The notes under the pieces were generated by a model that searched no databases, was not told where the DNA came from, and saw only the letters and a list, made by a program, of their open reading frames with translations. From a bacterium (lineage in GTDB: Bacteria > Armatimonadota > Fimbriimonadia > Fimbriimonadales > GBS-DC), in NCBI GenBank assembly GCA_029335935.2, contig JARJMV020000041.1:1-14326 (forward strand): a stretch of DNA of 14,326 nucleotides, read 5' to 3'. The translations under genes were made by a program, and so were the position numbers. Shown one piece after another: positions 6,872 through 13,554 of this stretch (its first letter is position 1; each line of letters opens with the position of its first letter).

Positions 6872-8227
6872 ATGGTGCGGAAGCTCTTTTATCTGATGGT
6901 GTTCGGCGCGATTGGGGGCGTGCTGGCGGGGGCGGTGTACGAGCCGTTGATGTCAGACGACCGCTCGCGCATGGGGGACTGGGGCGCGGTGGCGCGGGTC
7001 GGCGCGGCGTCGGGGCTGGGTGTCGGCGCGATGAGAGGCTTGGCGACAGGGCTGTCGCTGGGCACGGCAAGACATATCCAGCGCGGCGTGCTGTTGGGCG
7101 CGCTTGTCGGCGTTTTCGGCGGCTGGATAGGCGTGACGATTGGGCAAGTGATTTTCAGCCTGTTCAAGCCTGAGGGTTCGGTTATCAGAATGGTGTTCGG
7201 GCGGATTCTGGGCTGGAGCGCGTTCGGGGGCTTGAGTGGTCTGTCGGAGGGGGTGATTGCGCGTTCGCCCAAACGGATACGGAACGGACTGCTGGGCGGC
7301 GCGCTGGGCGGCGGGCTGGGCGGCGCAGTGTTCGATTTCTTGGCGTTTACAGTGGGTGTGACCTTCGGGTTCGCGTTGCGCGCAGAGGGCGAGGCGGGCG
7401 CGCCCTCGCGTGCGGTTGCACTCACACTCATCGGCGCGGGCGTCGGGCTGTTTATAGGGTTGCTGGAGCTGGCAACGCGCTCGGCGTGGGTGCGCGTCAT
7501 CTACGGGCGCAACGAGGGCAAGGACTACCCGATCGACCGGGACGGGGCATATATCGGACGCGATGAACTTGCGGATGTGCCCCTGCGCGGCGACCCGAAT
7601 GTCGCGCCTCGCCACGCCGAGATACGCACGAGCGGCGGCTATGTGCTGGTCGCGCACGCCCCGACACTGGTGAACGGTCAGCCTGCGACTGCGCCGACGC
7701 CCCTGAATGACGGCGACACACTGCAGGTGGGCGGGTTCCAACTGCTGTTCCAGTTGCGCACGGGTCAGGCGGCGCGTGCGCCGCGCGACGCCGTGCGGTC
7801 GCCCCTGCCGCCGCCGATGCCCACACCGCACGGCGTGTGCCCCTACTGCGGGCAACGGCAAGACCCAGCCACAGGCGCATGCGCCTGCACGCCCGTCGCC
7901 ACGCCTGCCTACACCCCCACAGCCACAGCAACCGCTGTGACGCAAGCCCTCGCGCTGGTCGGACTCGACGGCGCGTTCGCAGGACAGCGTATCCCAATCA
8001 CGCCCGCAGGTCTCACTGTCGGACGCGAAGCCGATAATATGCTGATTGTGCCAGACCCATCAGTGAGCCGTCGCCATGCGCGCCTCGCCCTCGAAAACGG
8101 CGCGCTCGTGGTGTACGACCTCAACAGCACCAACGGCGTGTTCGTGAACGAGCAGCGCGTGAGCCAACGAATTCTCCAGTCAGGCGATGTGGTGCGGTTC
8201 GGAAGCGTGCGGTTCCGCGTGGAGTAG
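6872..8227 (+). CDS. Glycine-rich polytopic membrane protein with two FHA domains and a zinc-ribbon-like motif
   Basis: The N-terminal 205 residues form about six Gly-rich hydrophobic segments (near 5-25, 45-65, 71-97, 108-130, 138-170, 184-204) full of GxxxG-like packing motifs. A first FHA-like domain (about 208-295) keeps Gly229-Arg230 and His248, but the usual Ser-Arg is Ala245-Pro246, so phosphopeptide binding is probably lost. A linker carries C323-P-Y-C326 and C337-A-C339 (CX2C-X10-CXC), resembling a single zinc ribbon. After a Thr/Ala/Pro linker, the second FHA domain (about 366-451) is complete: Gly384-Arg385, Ser399-Arg-Arg-His402, Asn421-Gly422. Both FHA genes end in near-identical R/LFRVE-type sequence, suggesting duplication. 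The ATG lies 3 nt after the previous stop. No exact family is recognised; a membrane phospho-signalling scaffold is inferred. Confidence 0.85.
   Translation: MVRKLFYLMVFGAIGGVLAGAVYEPLMSDDRSRMGDWGAVARVGAASGLGVGAMRGLATGLSLGTARHIQRGVLLGALVGVFGGWIGVTIGQVIFSLFKPEGSVIRMVFGRILGWSAFGGLSGLSEGVIARSPKRIRNGLLGGALGGGLGGAVFDFLAFTVGVTFGFALRAEGEAGAPSRAVALTLIGAGVGLFIGLLELATRSAWVRVIYGRNEGKDYPIDRDGAYIGRDELADVPLRGDPNVAPRHAEIRTSGGYVLVAHAPTLVNGQPATAPTPLNDGDTLQVGGFQLLFQLRTGQAARAPRDAVRSPLPPPMPTPHGVCPYCGQRQDPATGACACTPVATPAYTPTATATAVTQALALVGLDGAFAGQRIPITPAGLTVGREADNMLIVPDPSVSRRHARLALENGALVVYDLNSTNGVFVNEQRVSQRILQSGDVVRFGSVRFRVE
7292..7325 (+). repeat. Three copies of a 12-bp-period repeat encoding a glycine zipper
   Basis: CTGGGCGGCG recurs at 7292, 7304 and 7316 with 2-nt spacers, encoding LGGALGGGLGGA inside the fifth membrane segment of the second FHA protein. 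It is in frame and part of the gene. Confidence 0.7.
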
Positions 8228-8262
8228 CCTATTTATTAAGATCTCCTTAACTATCCAGTCGG

Positions 8263-8268
8263 TATACT
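8263..8268 (+). promoter_or_regulatory. Predicted -10 box of the PHP-domain gene
   Basis: TATACT, 36 bp before the ATG at 8304, in the short gap after the FHA genes. No clear -35 is present. A small palindrome, TTAAG-ATCTC-CTTAA (8236-8250), occupies the -35 region and could be an operator, suggesting regulated or activator-dependent transcription. Confidence 0.45.
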
Positions 8269-8290
8269 TTGCGCACTCGCGTGTAAGCGA

Positions 8291-8297
8291 GGGAGGG
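8291..8297 (+). promoter_or_regulatory. Ribosome binding site deciding the start of the PHP-domain gene
   Basis: GGGAGGG, 6 nt before the ATG at 8304. The open frame extends back to 8187, but that part overlaps the FHA gene and lacks such a site. The signal peptide also begins at 8304. Confidence 0.75.
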
Positions 8298-8303
8298 AAT
8301 GCG

Positions 8304-10865
8304 ATGAAGCGAGCGATGATTTTACTGGGAGTTCTGACAGGGCTGCTGACAGCAGCGATGGCGTATGGAATCGAGAAGCGACTGCCCGTGCCTGCTCCAG
8401 GCGTCGCTGAGGCAGTGATTGCCACCGCAAACGACCTGCCGAGCGGGCCGAGAGCCGATGGGCGCGTGGGAGACTATGTGCTGCGCAATCATCAGGCGAC
8501 CTTCGTGATTGCAGGGATACGCCCCACACATGGCTACGGACGCTTCGGCGGTAGGCTTATCGATGCCGTGTTGAACGAAGACGGACGCCGAAGCGACTTT
8601 TTAGGCGAGTGGTTCTACGGAATCGCCGATGCGCGCGGGCTGTTGGGGGCGCGCACGCTGCGCCCTGAGCGTATCGATATCGTCTCGGCAGGCGGCGCAG
8701 GCAAACCTGCTGTGGTGCGCGTGCAGATGGTCGACGAACGCCTGCCCCTGATTGACCAGATTACTCGCATACCTACTCAGCCGATGGGCGCGCGCGCGAC
8801 GATTACCTACACGCTCGAACCCGATAGCCCCACCCTGCTGATGGAGGCGACCCTACAAAACCTAAGCGACCGAGCGCAAGCCTATACACTAATCATTGGC
8901 TGGATTCAAGACGACGGGATGCAGATGTATATGCCGCCGTTTGGGCACGCGAAGGCAGCGCAGGCCGCTTCGGCAGGCACGGGCATGATGGCGTTGGTGA
9001 ATACCTTGCGCGGCGCAATCCCTTACGCGGCGGCGGTGAACCATCAGCTCAGCTACGGGTTCTACCCCATCGCCGAGCAGTTGCCGATGGTGCAGAAGGC
9101 GCAAGACATCTATATTTTGTATCTATTGAATAATGCTTCTGCGGCGCCGCGCGGGAGCGTAAGCGCGCGTTGGGCGCTCACGGTTGGGAGAGGCGAAACG
9201 GAGACCGTTCGCGCCGAGCGCAACCGCTTGTTGGGGTTGAACCCTGAGGCGACGCTCGCTGCGGGCGTGGTGCGCAACGCCGACGGCGCGCCCCTCACCG
9301 ACGCCCGCGTCTACCTGTTCCAGACCAACGGCGAGCGCGAGCAGTTCGTCACGGTCGTGCGCACGGATGCGTCGGGGCGGTTCCAAGCGCAGCTCGCGCA
9401 GGGCGAGTATCGCGCGATGGCGTTTGCCGACCACCACACGCCCCAGGAGTTCCGCTTCAGCGCGCCTGTGAGCGCGATGCCGACGGTCAGCCTGCCCGCG
9501 CCTGCGCAGCTGCGCCTGCGCGCCACAGATGATAACAACAAACCGATGCCCGCCGCCGTCGTGTTCGAGCGGCTCGACGCGCCCCGTGCGAACGCTGAAC
9601 GCCTGCTCTATGGCGAGGAGGGCAACTTCGGACGCTGGAACCGTGTCCACTACAGCCTCACCGGCGACGAAACGCTACTCGTGGAGCCCGGACGCTACCG
9701 CATTACGGTAATGCGCGGCTTCGAGTATGAAATCGCGCAGCGCGAGTTCGACCTGCAATCGGGCGCAATCGCCGAGTTCAACGCCCAACTTGCTCACACC
9801 GCGCCCCTGAACGGCTATCTGTCGGGCGATTTCCACCTGCATACCCTCACCTCGCCCGATTCGTTCGACTTCTTCGAGGATAAAATCGCCTCCTATGTGG
9901 CGATGGATGTGCATATTATGGTGAACACCGACCACGACTACCATGTAGACCTTGAGCCGACCGTGCGCGCGATGGGGCAACGCAACCGCTTGGCGACGAT
10001 TGTCGGCAACGAGATTACACCGATGAGCGCGATTGGGCACTTCAACGCCTTTCCGCAGCGCTACGACCCCAACGCTTGGAACAACGGCGCCATCGAATGG
10101 TACGACCTCAAGGCAGGCGAAATCTTTGCACGGGCGCGTCGGAACCACGCTCGCGACTCAATCGTGATGATTAACCACCCGCGCGCGCCCACGATGGGCT
10201 ACTTCGCCTACATCGGCTTAGACCCCAAAACGGGCGTCATTCAACGCTCCGACGAGCTGAGCGAGGACTTCGACGCCATCGAGGTGATGAACGGCATGAA
10301 TGTCGCCGCCGCCGAGACCGTGATGCAGGATTGGTTCTACTTCCTGAATCGGGGGAAGCGTGTGCTGGGCATCGGCACGACCGATAGCCACCATGTGTTC
10401 CGTCTGCAACCGGGCTTACCGCGCACCTATGTCTACTACGGGCATCGCAATCCTGCGCGGGTCACGCCCGACAACTTGGTTGCGCGGTTGCGCATGGGCG
10501 ATGTGGTGGTCTCCAGCGGTGCTGTGCTGACGCTGACGGCGGCGGATGCTCGTAACCCGCGCCGCGCCGTGCGTATCGGCGACACACTCAGACTGCAGAG
10601 CGACGCGATTGTGCTGAATGTCGAGGCGCGTGCGGCGTCTTGGGTGCGTCTGCAATCGCTGCAGGTGATTGTGAACGGCGAGGTCGCGCTGGAGCAGCCG
10701 TTGAACCAGCCTGACGGCAAGCCGCTGAACTACAAAGCGACGCTGAGCGTGCCTGTGTCGGGCGAGAAGGGCTGGCTGATTGTGCGACTGGTGGGCGACA
10801 GGTTCACCGCGCTGCTGCCCGATGCGCCGATGGCGTTCACCAACCCCATCTACTGGACGCGCTAA
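8304..10865 (+). CDS. Exported CehA/McbA-like PHP-domain metallohydrolase
   Basis: 853 residues from the ATG at 8304, starting with a signal peptide (MKRAMILLGVLTGLLTAAMA). The N-terminal half is beta-rich (YVLRNHQATFVIAG and GRFGGRLIDAVL near its start). A CarboxypepD_reg-like domain follows at about 312-385 (AAGVVRNADGAPLTDARVYLF, RTDASGRFQAQL). The C-terminal PHP domain carries all expected metal ligands: H511-L-H513, N541-T-D543-H544-D545, E570, H579, H625 and D694-S-H696-H697. PHP/CehA proteins are metal-dependent hydrolases; CehA itself hydrolyses the carbamate insecticide carbaryl and relatives act on phosphoesters. Here an extracytoplasmic hydrolase of unknown substrate is inferred. 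A terminal beta domain (about 710-853) has INGEVALEQPL-type sequence. It has its own promoter and terminator, so it is monocistronic. Confidence 0.87.
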   Translation: MKRAMILLGVLTGLLTAAMAYGIEKRLPVPAPGVAEAVIATANDLPSGPRADGRVGDYVLRNHQATFVIAGIRPTHGYGRFGGRLIDAVLNEDGRRSDFLGEWFYGIADARGLLGARTLRPERIDIVSAGGAGKPAVVRVQMVDERLPLIDQITRIPTQPMGARATITYTLEPDSPTLLMEATLQNLSDRAQAYTLIIGWIQDDGMQMYMPPFGHAKAAQAASAGTGMMALVNTLRGAIPYAAAVNHQLSYGFYPIAEQLPMVQKAQDIYILYLLNNASAAPRGSVSARWALTVGRGETETVRAERNRLLGLNPEATLAAGVVRNADGAPLTDARVYLFQTNGEREQFVTVVRTDASGRFQAQLAQGEYRAMAFADHHTPQEFRFSAPVSAMPTVSLPAPAQLRLRATDDNNKPMPAAVVFERLDAPRANAERLLYGEEGNFGRWNRVHYSLTGDETLLVEPGRYRITVMRGFEYEIAQREFDLQSGAIAEFNAQLAHTAPLNGYLSGDFHLHTLTSPDSFDFFEDKIASYVAMDVHIMVNTDHDYHVDLEPTVRAMGQRNRLATIVGNEITPMSAIGHFNAFPQRYDPNAWNNGAIEWYDLKAGEIFARARRNHARDSIVMINHPRAPTMGYFAYIGLDPKTGVIQRSDELSEDFDAIEVMNGMNVAAAETVMQDWFYFLNRGKRVLGIGTTDSHHVFRLQPGLPRTYVYYGHRNPARVTPDNLVARLRMGDVVVSSGAVLTLTAADARNPRRAVRIGDTLRLQSDAIVLNVEARAASWVRLQSLQVIVNGEVALEQPLNQPDGKPLNYKATLSVPVSGEKGWLIVRLVGDRFTALLPDAPMAFTNPIYWTR

Positions 10866-10872
10866 TCACAAA

Positions 10873-10898
10873 CGCCCCGCCCATCGTCGGGCGGGGCG
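10873..10898. terminator. Hairpin between converging genes
   Basis: CGCCCCGCCC (10873-10882), 6-nt loop, GGGCGGGGCG (10889-10898): a perfect 10-bp G+C stem placed 8 bp after the PHP-gene stop and 43 bp after that of the converging PEP-CTERM gene. The plus side is followed by CAGCTTT and the minus side by TTTGTGATT. It is a weak-U-tract terminator that could work both ways. Confidence 0.75.
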
Positions 10899-10941
10899 CA
10901 GCTTTAGACAGAGTCGCTCAGAACAGTCCAATCAGTGAATT

Positions 10942-11634
10942 TCAGTGCTTTGCGCGTCGGCGCAGCAGCAACCCTGCCAACCCCGCGCTCAGCGCCAGCA
11001 TACTCGCAGGCTCTGGCACCCAATCCTGCTCCACGAACTGCAGCGAGGCGACTGATGGGCAAGGAGCAGGAGCGCCGTCGATATGCACGATGAAGGTCTC
11101 AATCACCTGCACATTCGCAGAGGACCGAGCTAGCGGAACATAAAAACTCGATGCGATGGCTCCATCCGAACCGCCCGAGTAGCCTGATCCGCTGAACACA
11201 CCGCTGCCGTTGTAGAGGATCTGGCTTGTGTTCAGGTCAACCACCTTCTTGCTCCAGATGATTTGCCCCATTTCAAACACGAAGCCGTTAATCACGAAGT
11301 TAAATCCGAGCAGGGGCGTGCTGCCAGTGATGGTGTAAGCCGCTGTGTAAGTGCCGCCCGTGAAGTTAGTGCCGTTGCCGGTGAGAATCGGGTTCGGATT
11401 GCCGTTTGCGGTTAGGAATGTTACTTGCGGCAGTTGGCTCACAAACACCGTAGCAGGCGAGTTCAAGGGTCCGACATTGTTGATTTGGAATGGCACACTC
11501 ACTTGCACAGCAGGTTGACTGGGGCGGAACAAAGTGCCCTGACTGGTGGACACATTTACCGTCCAGCCACTCGCGAATGCCGCTGAGACCGCTGTAAGGG
11601 ACAGCGTAATACCGAGTATCTTTAGCCCTTTCAT
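10942..11634 (-). CDS. PEP-CTERM sorting domain protein
   Basis: 230 residues: a signal peptide (MKGLKILGITLSLTAVSAAFA), then a Gly/Thr/Asn/Ser-rich, probably beta-structured exported region of about 180 residues with no recognised domain. The C-terminus has the tripartite PEP-CTERM signal: VPEPASM (from 206), a hydrophobic stretch LALSAGLAGLLL, and a basic tail RRRAKH. In PEP-CTERM/exosortase systems this signal is cut and the protein is sent to the cell surface or exopolysaccharide matrix. No exosortase gene is in the window, as is usual for scattered targets. The residues between signal and sorting domain are low-charge, as in other family members. A GAGG Shine-Dalgarno 9 nt before the ATG supports the start. 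It is monocistronic and convergent with the PHP gene. Confidence 0.92.
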   Translation of the reverse strand: MKGLKILGITLSLTAVSAAFASGWTVNVSTSQGTLFRPSQPAVQVSVPFQINNVGPLNSPATVFVSQLPQVTFLTANGNPNPILTGNGTNFTGGTYTAAYTITGSTPLLGFNFVINGFVFEMGQIIWSKKVVDLNTSQILYNGSGVFSGSGYSGGSDGAIASSFYVPLARSSANVQVIETFIVHIDGAPAPCPSVASLQFVEQDWVPEPASMLALSAGLAGLLLRRRAKH

Positions 11635-11675
11635 CCTGTTGTACCTCTAAGTTAGGATTATTTGAACGCCCTCGA

Positions 11676-11694
11676 CGCGCCATGCCATAGCGCG
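11676..11694 (-). other. Hairpin upstream of the PEP-CTERM gene
   Basis: CGCGCCAT (11676-11683), loop GCC, ATAGCGCG (11687-11694): 8 pairs, one of them a G-T wobble. It lies 42 bp upstream of the PEP-CTERM start, either in its leader or its promoter region. The function is unknown. Confidence 0.4.
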
Positions 11695-11798
11695 CTCGGT
11701 AGGATTCGGCGTCCACCCTTAAAGACTCAAAAAACCCCGAAAAACGGACAGGTTTTGTCAGGATTTCGAGACGATTCGCAGTGGTTGGGGGTGTAGGG

Positions 11799-11804
11799 TA
11801 CAAT
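11799..11804 (+). promoter_or_regulatory. Predicted -10 box of hisC (leaderless)
   Basis: TACAAT in the context GGTACAATCT ends 6 nt before the hisC ATG, so transcription would start at or next to the A of the start codon. A TTCGCA at 11775-11780 (4 of 6 to TTGACA) lies 18 bp upstream. No Shine-Dalgarno exists before the ATG. Confidence 0.55.
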
Positions 11805-11810
11805 CTGTGT

Positions 11811-12905
11811 ATGCCTGTTCACGCGCGCGCGCATGTCTATCAGATGTCGCCCTATCGCCCTGGCAAGACGCCTGAGCAGCTGATGACGGAGTTGGGGTTA
11901 AGCGAGTTGATTAAGCTCTCAGCGAACGAGAACCCGCTGGGCGCGTCCCCGCGTGCGATGGAGGCAATCGTGCAGCACCTCAACATCATCCACCGCTACC
12001 CCGACGGCAACTGCACGGTGTTGCGCGATGCGCTCAGCGAGTTTCACGCGCTGCCACCCGACCACTTCGCCTTCGGCAACGGCTCCGACGAGCTCATTCA
12101 TCTGTTCGGTATCGCTTACTTAGAGCCGAGCGATGAGTTGATGATGGCGCATCCATCGTTTGTGCGCTACGAGGCGTCGGCGCAGCTCAACCAAGCGACG
12201 CTCAAGAAGATTCCACTCACACCCGACTTACGCCATGACCTCCCAGCGATGGCGAACGCCATCACCGAGCGCACGAAATTGGTCTACATCGCCAACCCCA
12301 ACAATCCGACCGGCACAATCGTCTTTCGGAGCGAGCTGGAGCATTTTCTGGAGCGTGTACCCGACCATGTGTTGGTGATTTTAGACGAGGCGTACTACGA
12401 GTATGTAGAACACCCCGACTATCCGAGCGGGTTGGACTATGTGCGTTCGGGGCGGAATGTGGCGGTGTTGCGCACTTTCTCGAAGGCGTATGGCTTGGCA
12501 GGGTTGCGGGTGGGCTACGCCGTTGCGCGCCCTGAAGTATTAGACCCGATAGAGCGCGTGCGCGAGCCTTTTAATGTGAACACGCTGGCGCAGGTTGCCG
12601 CCGCCGCCGCGCTGGACGACACGGAACATCTGGAGCGCACGCGGGCGTTCAACCGTGTAGGGTTGGAATATTTGCAATCGGCGTGTGAGCGACTGGGGCT
12701 GCGCACGATACCCTCGCAGGCGAACTTTCTCCTGATAGAGGTAGGCTGCCAGTGTGCGCGTCTACAGCAGCGGTTGCTGCAGCGGGGCGTGCTGGTGCGC
12801 ACGGGCGAGGCGTTCGGCATGCCGACCTATCTGCGCGTGAACACAGGCTCGCCTGAGCAGAACGAACGGTTTATCGAGGCGTTGCAAGATGCGCTCCGTG
12901 AATGA
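11811..12905 (+). CDS. hisC: Histidinol-phosphate aminotransferase
   Basis: A PLP-dependent class I/II aminotransferase that converts imidazole-acetol phosphate and glutamate to histidinol phosphate in histidine synthesis (cytosol). Diagnostic stretches in order: KLSANENPLGASPRA, GNGSDELIHLFGIAY, VYIANPNNPTGT, ILDEAYYEYV and RTFSKAYGLAGLRVGYA, in which Lys225 is the Schiff-base lysine. A C-terminal RVNTGSPEQNERFIEAL completes a normal length of 364 aa. The start at 11811 matches the family N-terminus. The frame is open from 11781, but the extra residues would lie upstream of the predicted transcription start. Some close relatives act on aromatic amino acids, so minor dual use is possible. The end overlaps the ankyrin gene by 17 bp. 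No other his genes are nearby. Confidence 0.95.
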   Translation: MPVHARAHVYQMSPYRPGKTPEQLMTELGLSELIKLSANENPLGASPRAMEAIVQHLNIIHRYPDGNCTVLRDALSEFHALPPDHFAFGNGSDELIHLFGIAYLEPSDELMMAHPSFVRYEASAQLNQATLKKIPLTPDLRHDLPAMANAITERTKLVYIANPNNPTGTIVFRSELEHFLERVPDHVLVILDEAYYEYVEHPDYPSGLDYVRSGRNVAVLRTFSKAYGLAGLRVGYAVARPEVLDPIERVREPFNVNTLAQVAAAAALDDTEHLERTRAFNRVGLEYLQSACERLGLRTIPSQANFLLIEVGCQCARLQQRLLQRGVLVRTGEAFGMPTYLRVNTGSPEQNERFIEALQDALRE

Positions 12906-13554
12906 ATCGGCGCATAATGCCAGCAGCAGGGCTTCCAAGCTGTTGGTGGTGGGGCTATTCGTCGCGCCTGTGGTCTTGACCGTGCTGGTGTTGGCGTCGC
13001 CGTGGTTTCGCAGCGTGCGCGCGGCGCAAATCCAGCGCAACGAGCAGTTACTGCAGGCGGTGGAATCGGGCGAAATTGAGCAGGTGCGGCGCGTGCTGAC
13101 AGGCGGCGCAGTGGTGAATGCCCGCACACGCTCAGGGCTGACCGCGCTGAGCATCGCCGTAATTCGGGGCTACGACGAAATTGCCCTGCTGCTGATTGCG
13201 AAAGGCGCAAGTCTGGATGCTCGCGATAAGTCGGGCGACCGCGAGAACCGCACCCCAGGCAACTCGCCAGTGCATTACGCGGCAATCTACGGCAGGACGC
13301 GCGTGCTGCAGGCAATGCTCGACAAGGGCGTCTCACCCAACTTGCGCGACCGTAACGGACGCACGCTGCTGATGATGGCAGCGGAGAACGGACACCGCGA
13401 CACCGTGAGGCTCCTACTGCAGCGCGGGGCAAACCCAACCGCTCAAAGCGCACTGGGCGACACGGCGCTGGACGCCGCCAAGCGCAGCGGCGACCCTGAA
13501 ATCCTGCGCTTAATCCAGGAACACCTGAAAGCTACGAAGGCTCCTGGCCACTGA
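12889..13554 (+). CDS. Membrane-anchored ankyrin-repeat protein
   Basis: 221 residues: a short polar N-terminus, one membrane segment at about 18-38 (LLVVGLFVAPVVLTVLVLASP), then about five ankyrin repeats. They fall at roughly 50-80, 81-113, 114-154, 155-187 and 188-215, each with the typical G-TAL--A---G---I---LL--GA pattern (TALSIAVIRGYDEIALLLIAKGA; LLMMAAENGHRDTVRLLLQRGA). The third repeat carries an 8-10 residue insertion (about 116-124). Basic residues follow the membrane segment, so topology is uncertain; an N-in orientation with the repeats outside is possible. Ankyrin repeats bind proteins, and no partner can be named. The ATG lies inside the hisC end, with GAGG (12876-12879) 9 nt before it, so translation is probably coupled. 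Its last 23 bp overlap the converging gene. Confidence 0.88.
   Translation: MRSVNESAHNASSRASKLLVVGLFVAPVVLTVLVLASPWFRSVRAAQIQRNEQLLQAVESGEIEQVRRVLTGGAVVNARTRSGLTALSIAVIRGYDEIALLLIAKGASLDARDKSGDRENRTPGNSPVHYAAIYGRTRVLQAMLDKGVSPNLRDRNGRTLLMMAAENGHRDTVRLLLQRGANPTAQSALGDTALDAAKRSGDPEILRLIQEHLKATKAPGH

Noticed and set aside
6953..7945. 330-codon minus-strand open frame opposite the second FHA gene
   Set aside because: Arg/Ala/His-rich translation without domain features or Shine-Dalgarno; a shadow of codon bias.
8031..8038. A second GCCGATAA (sigma-28 -10 box) on the plus strand
   Set aside because: It lies in frame inside the second FHA domain (codons for E-A-D-N), has no TAAAGTTT-like element upstream and no gene start downstream.
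11676..11700. Possible sigma-54 (-24/-12) promoter for the PEP-CTERM gene, from a TGGCATG on the minus strand
   Set aside because: The required GC at the -12 position is not at the correct distance from GG.
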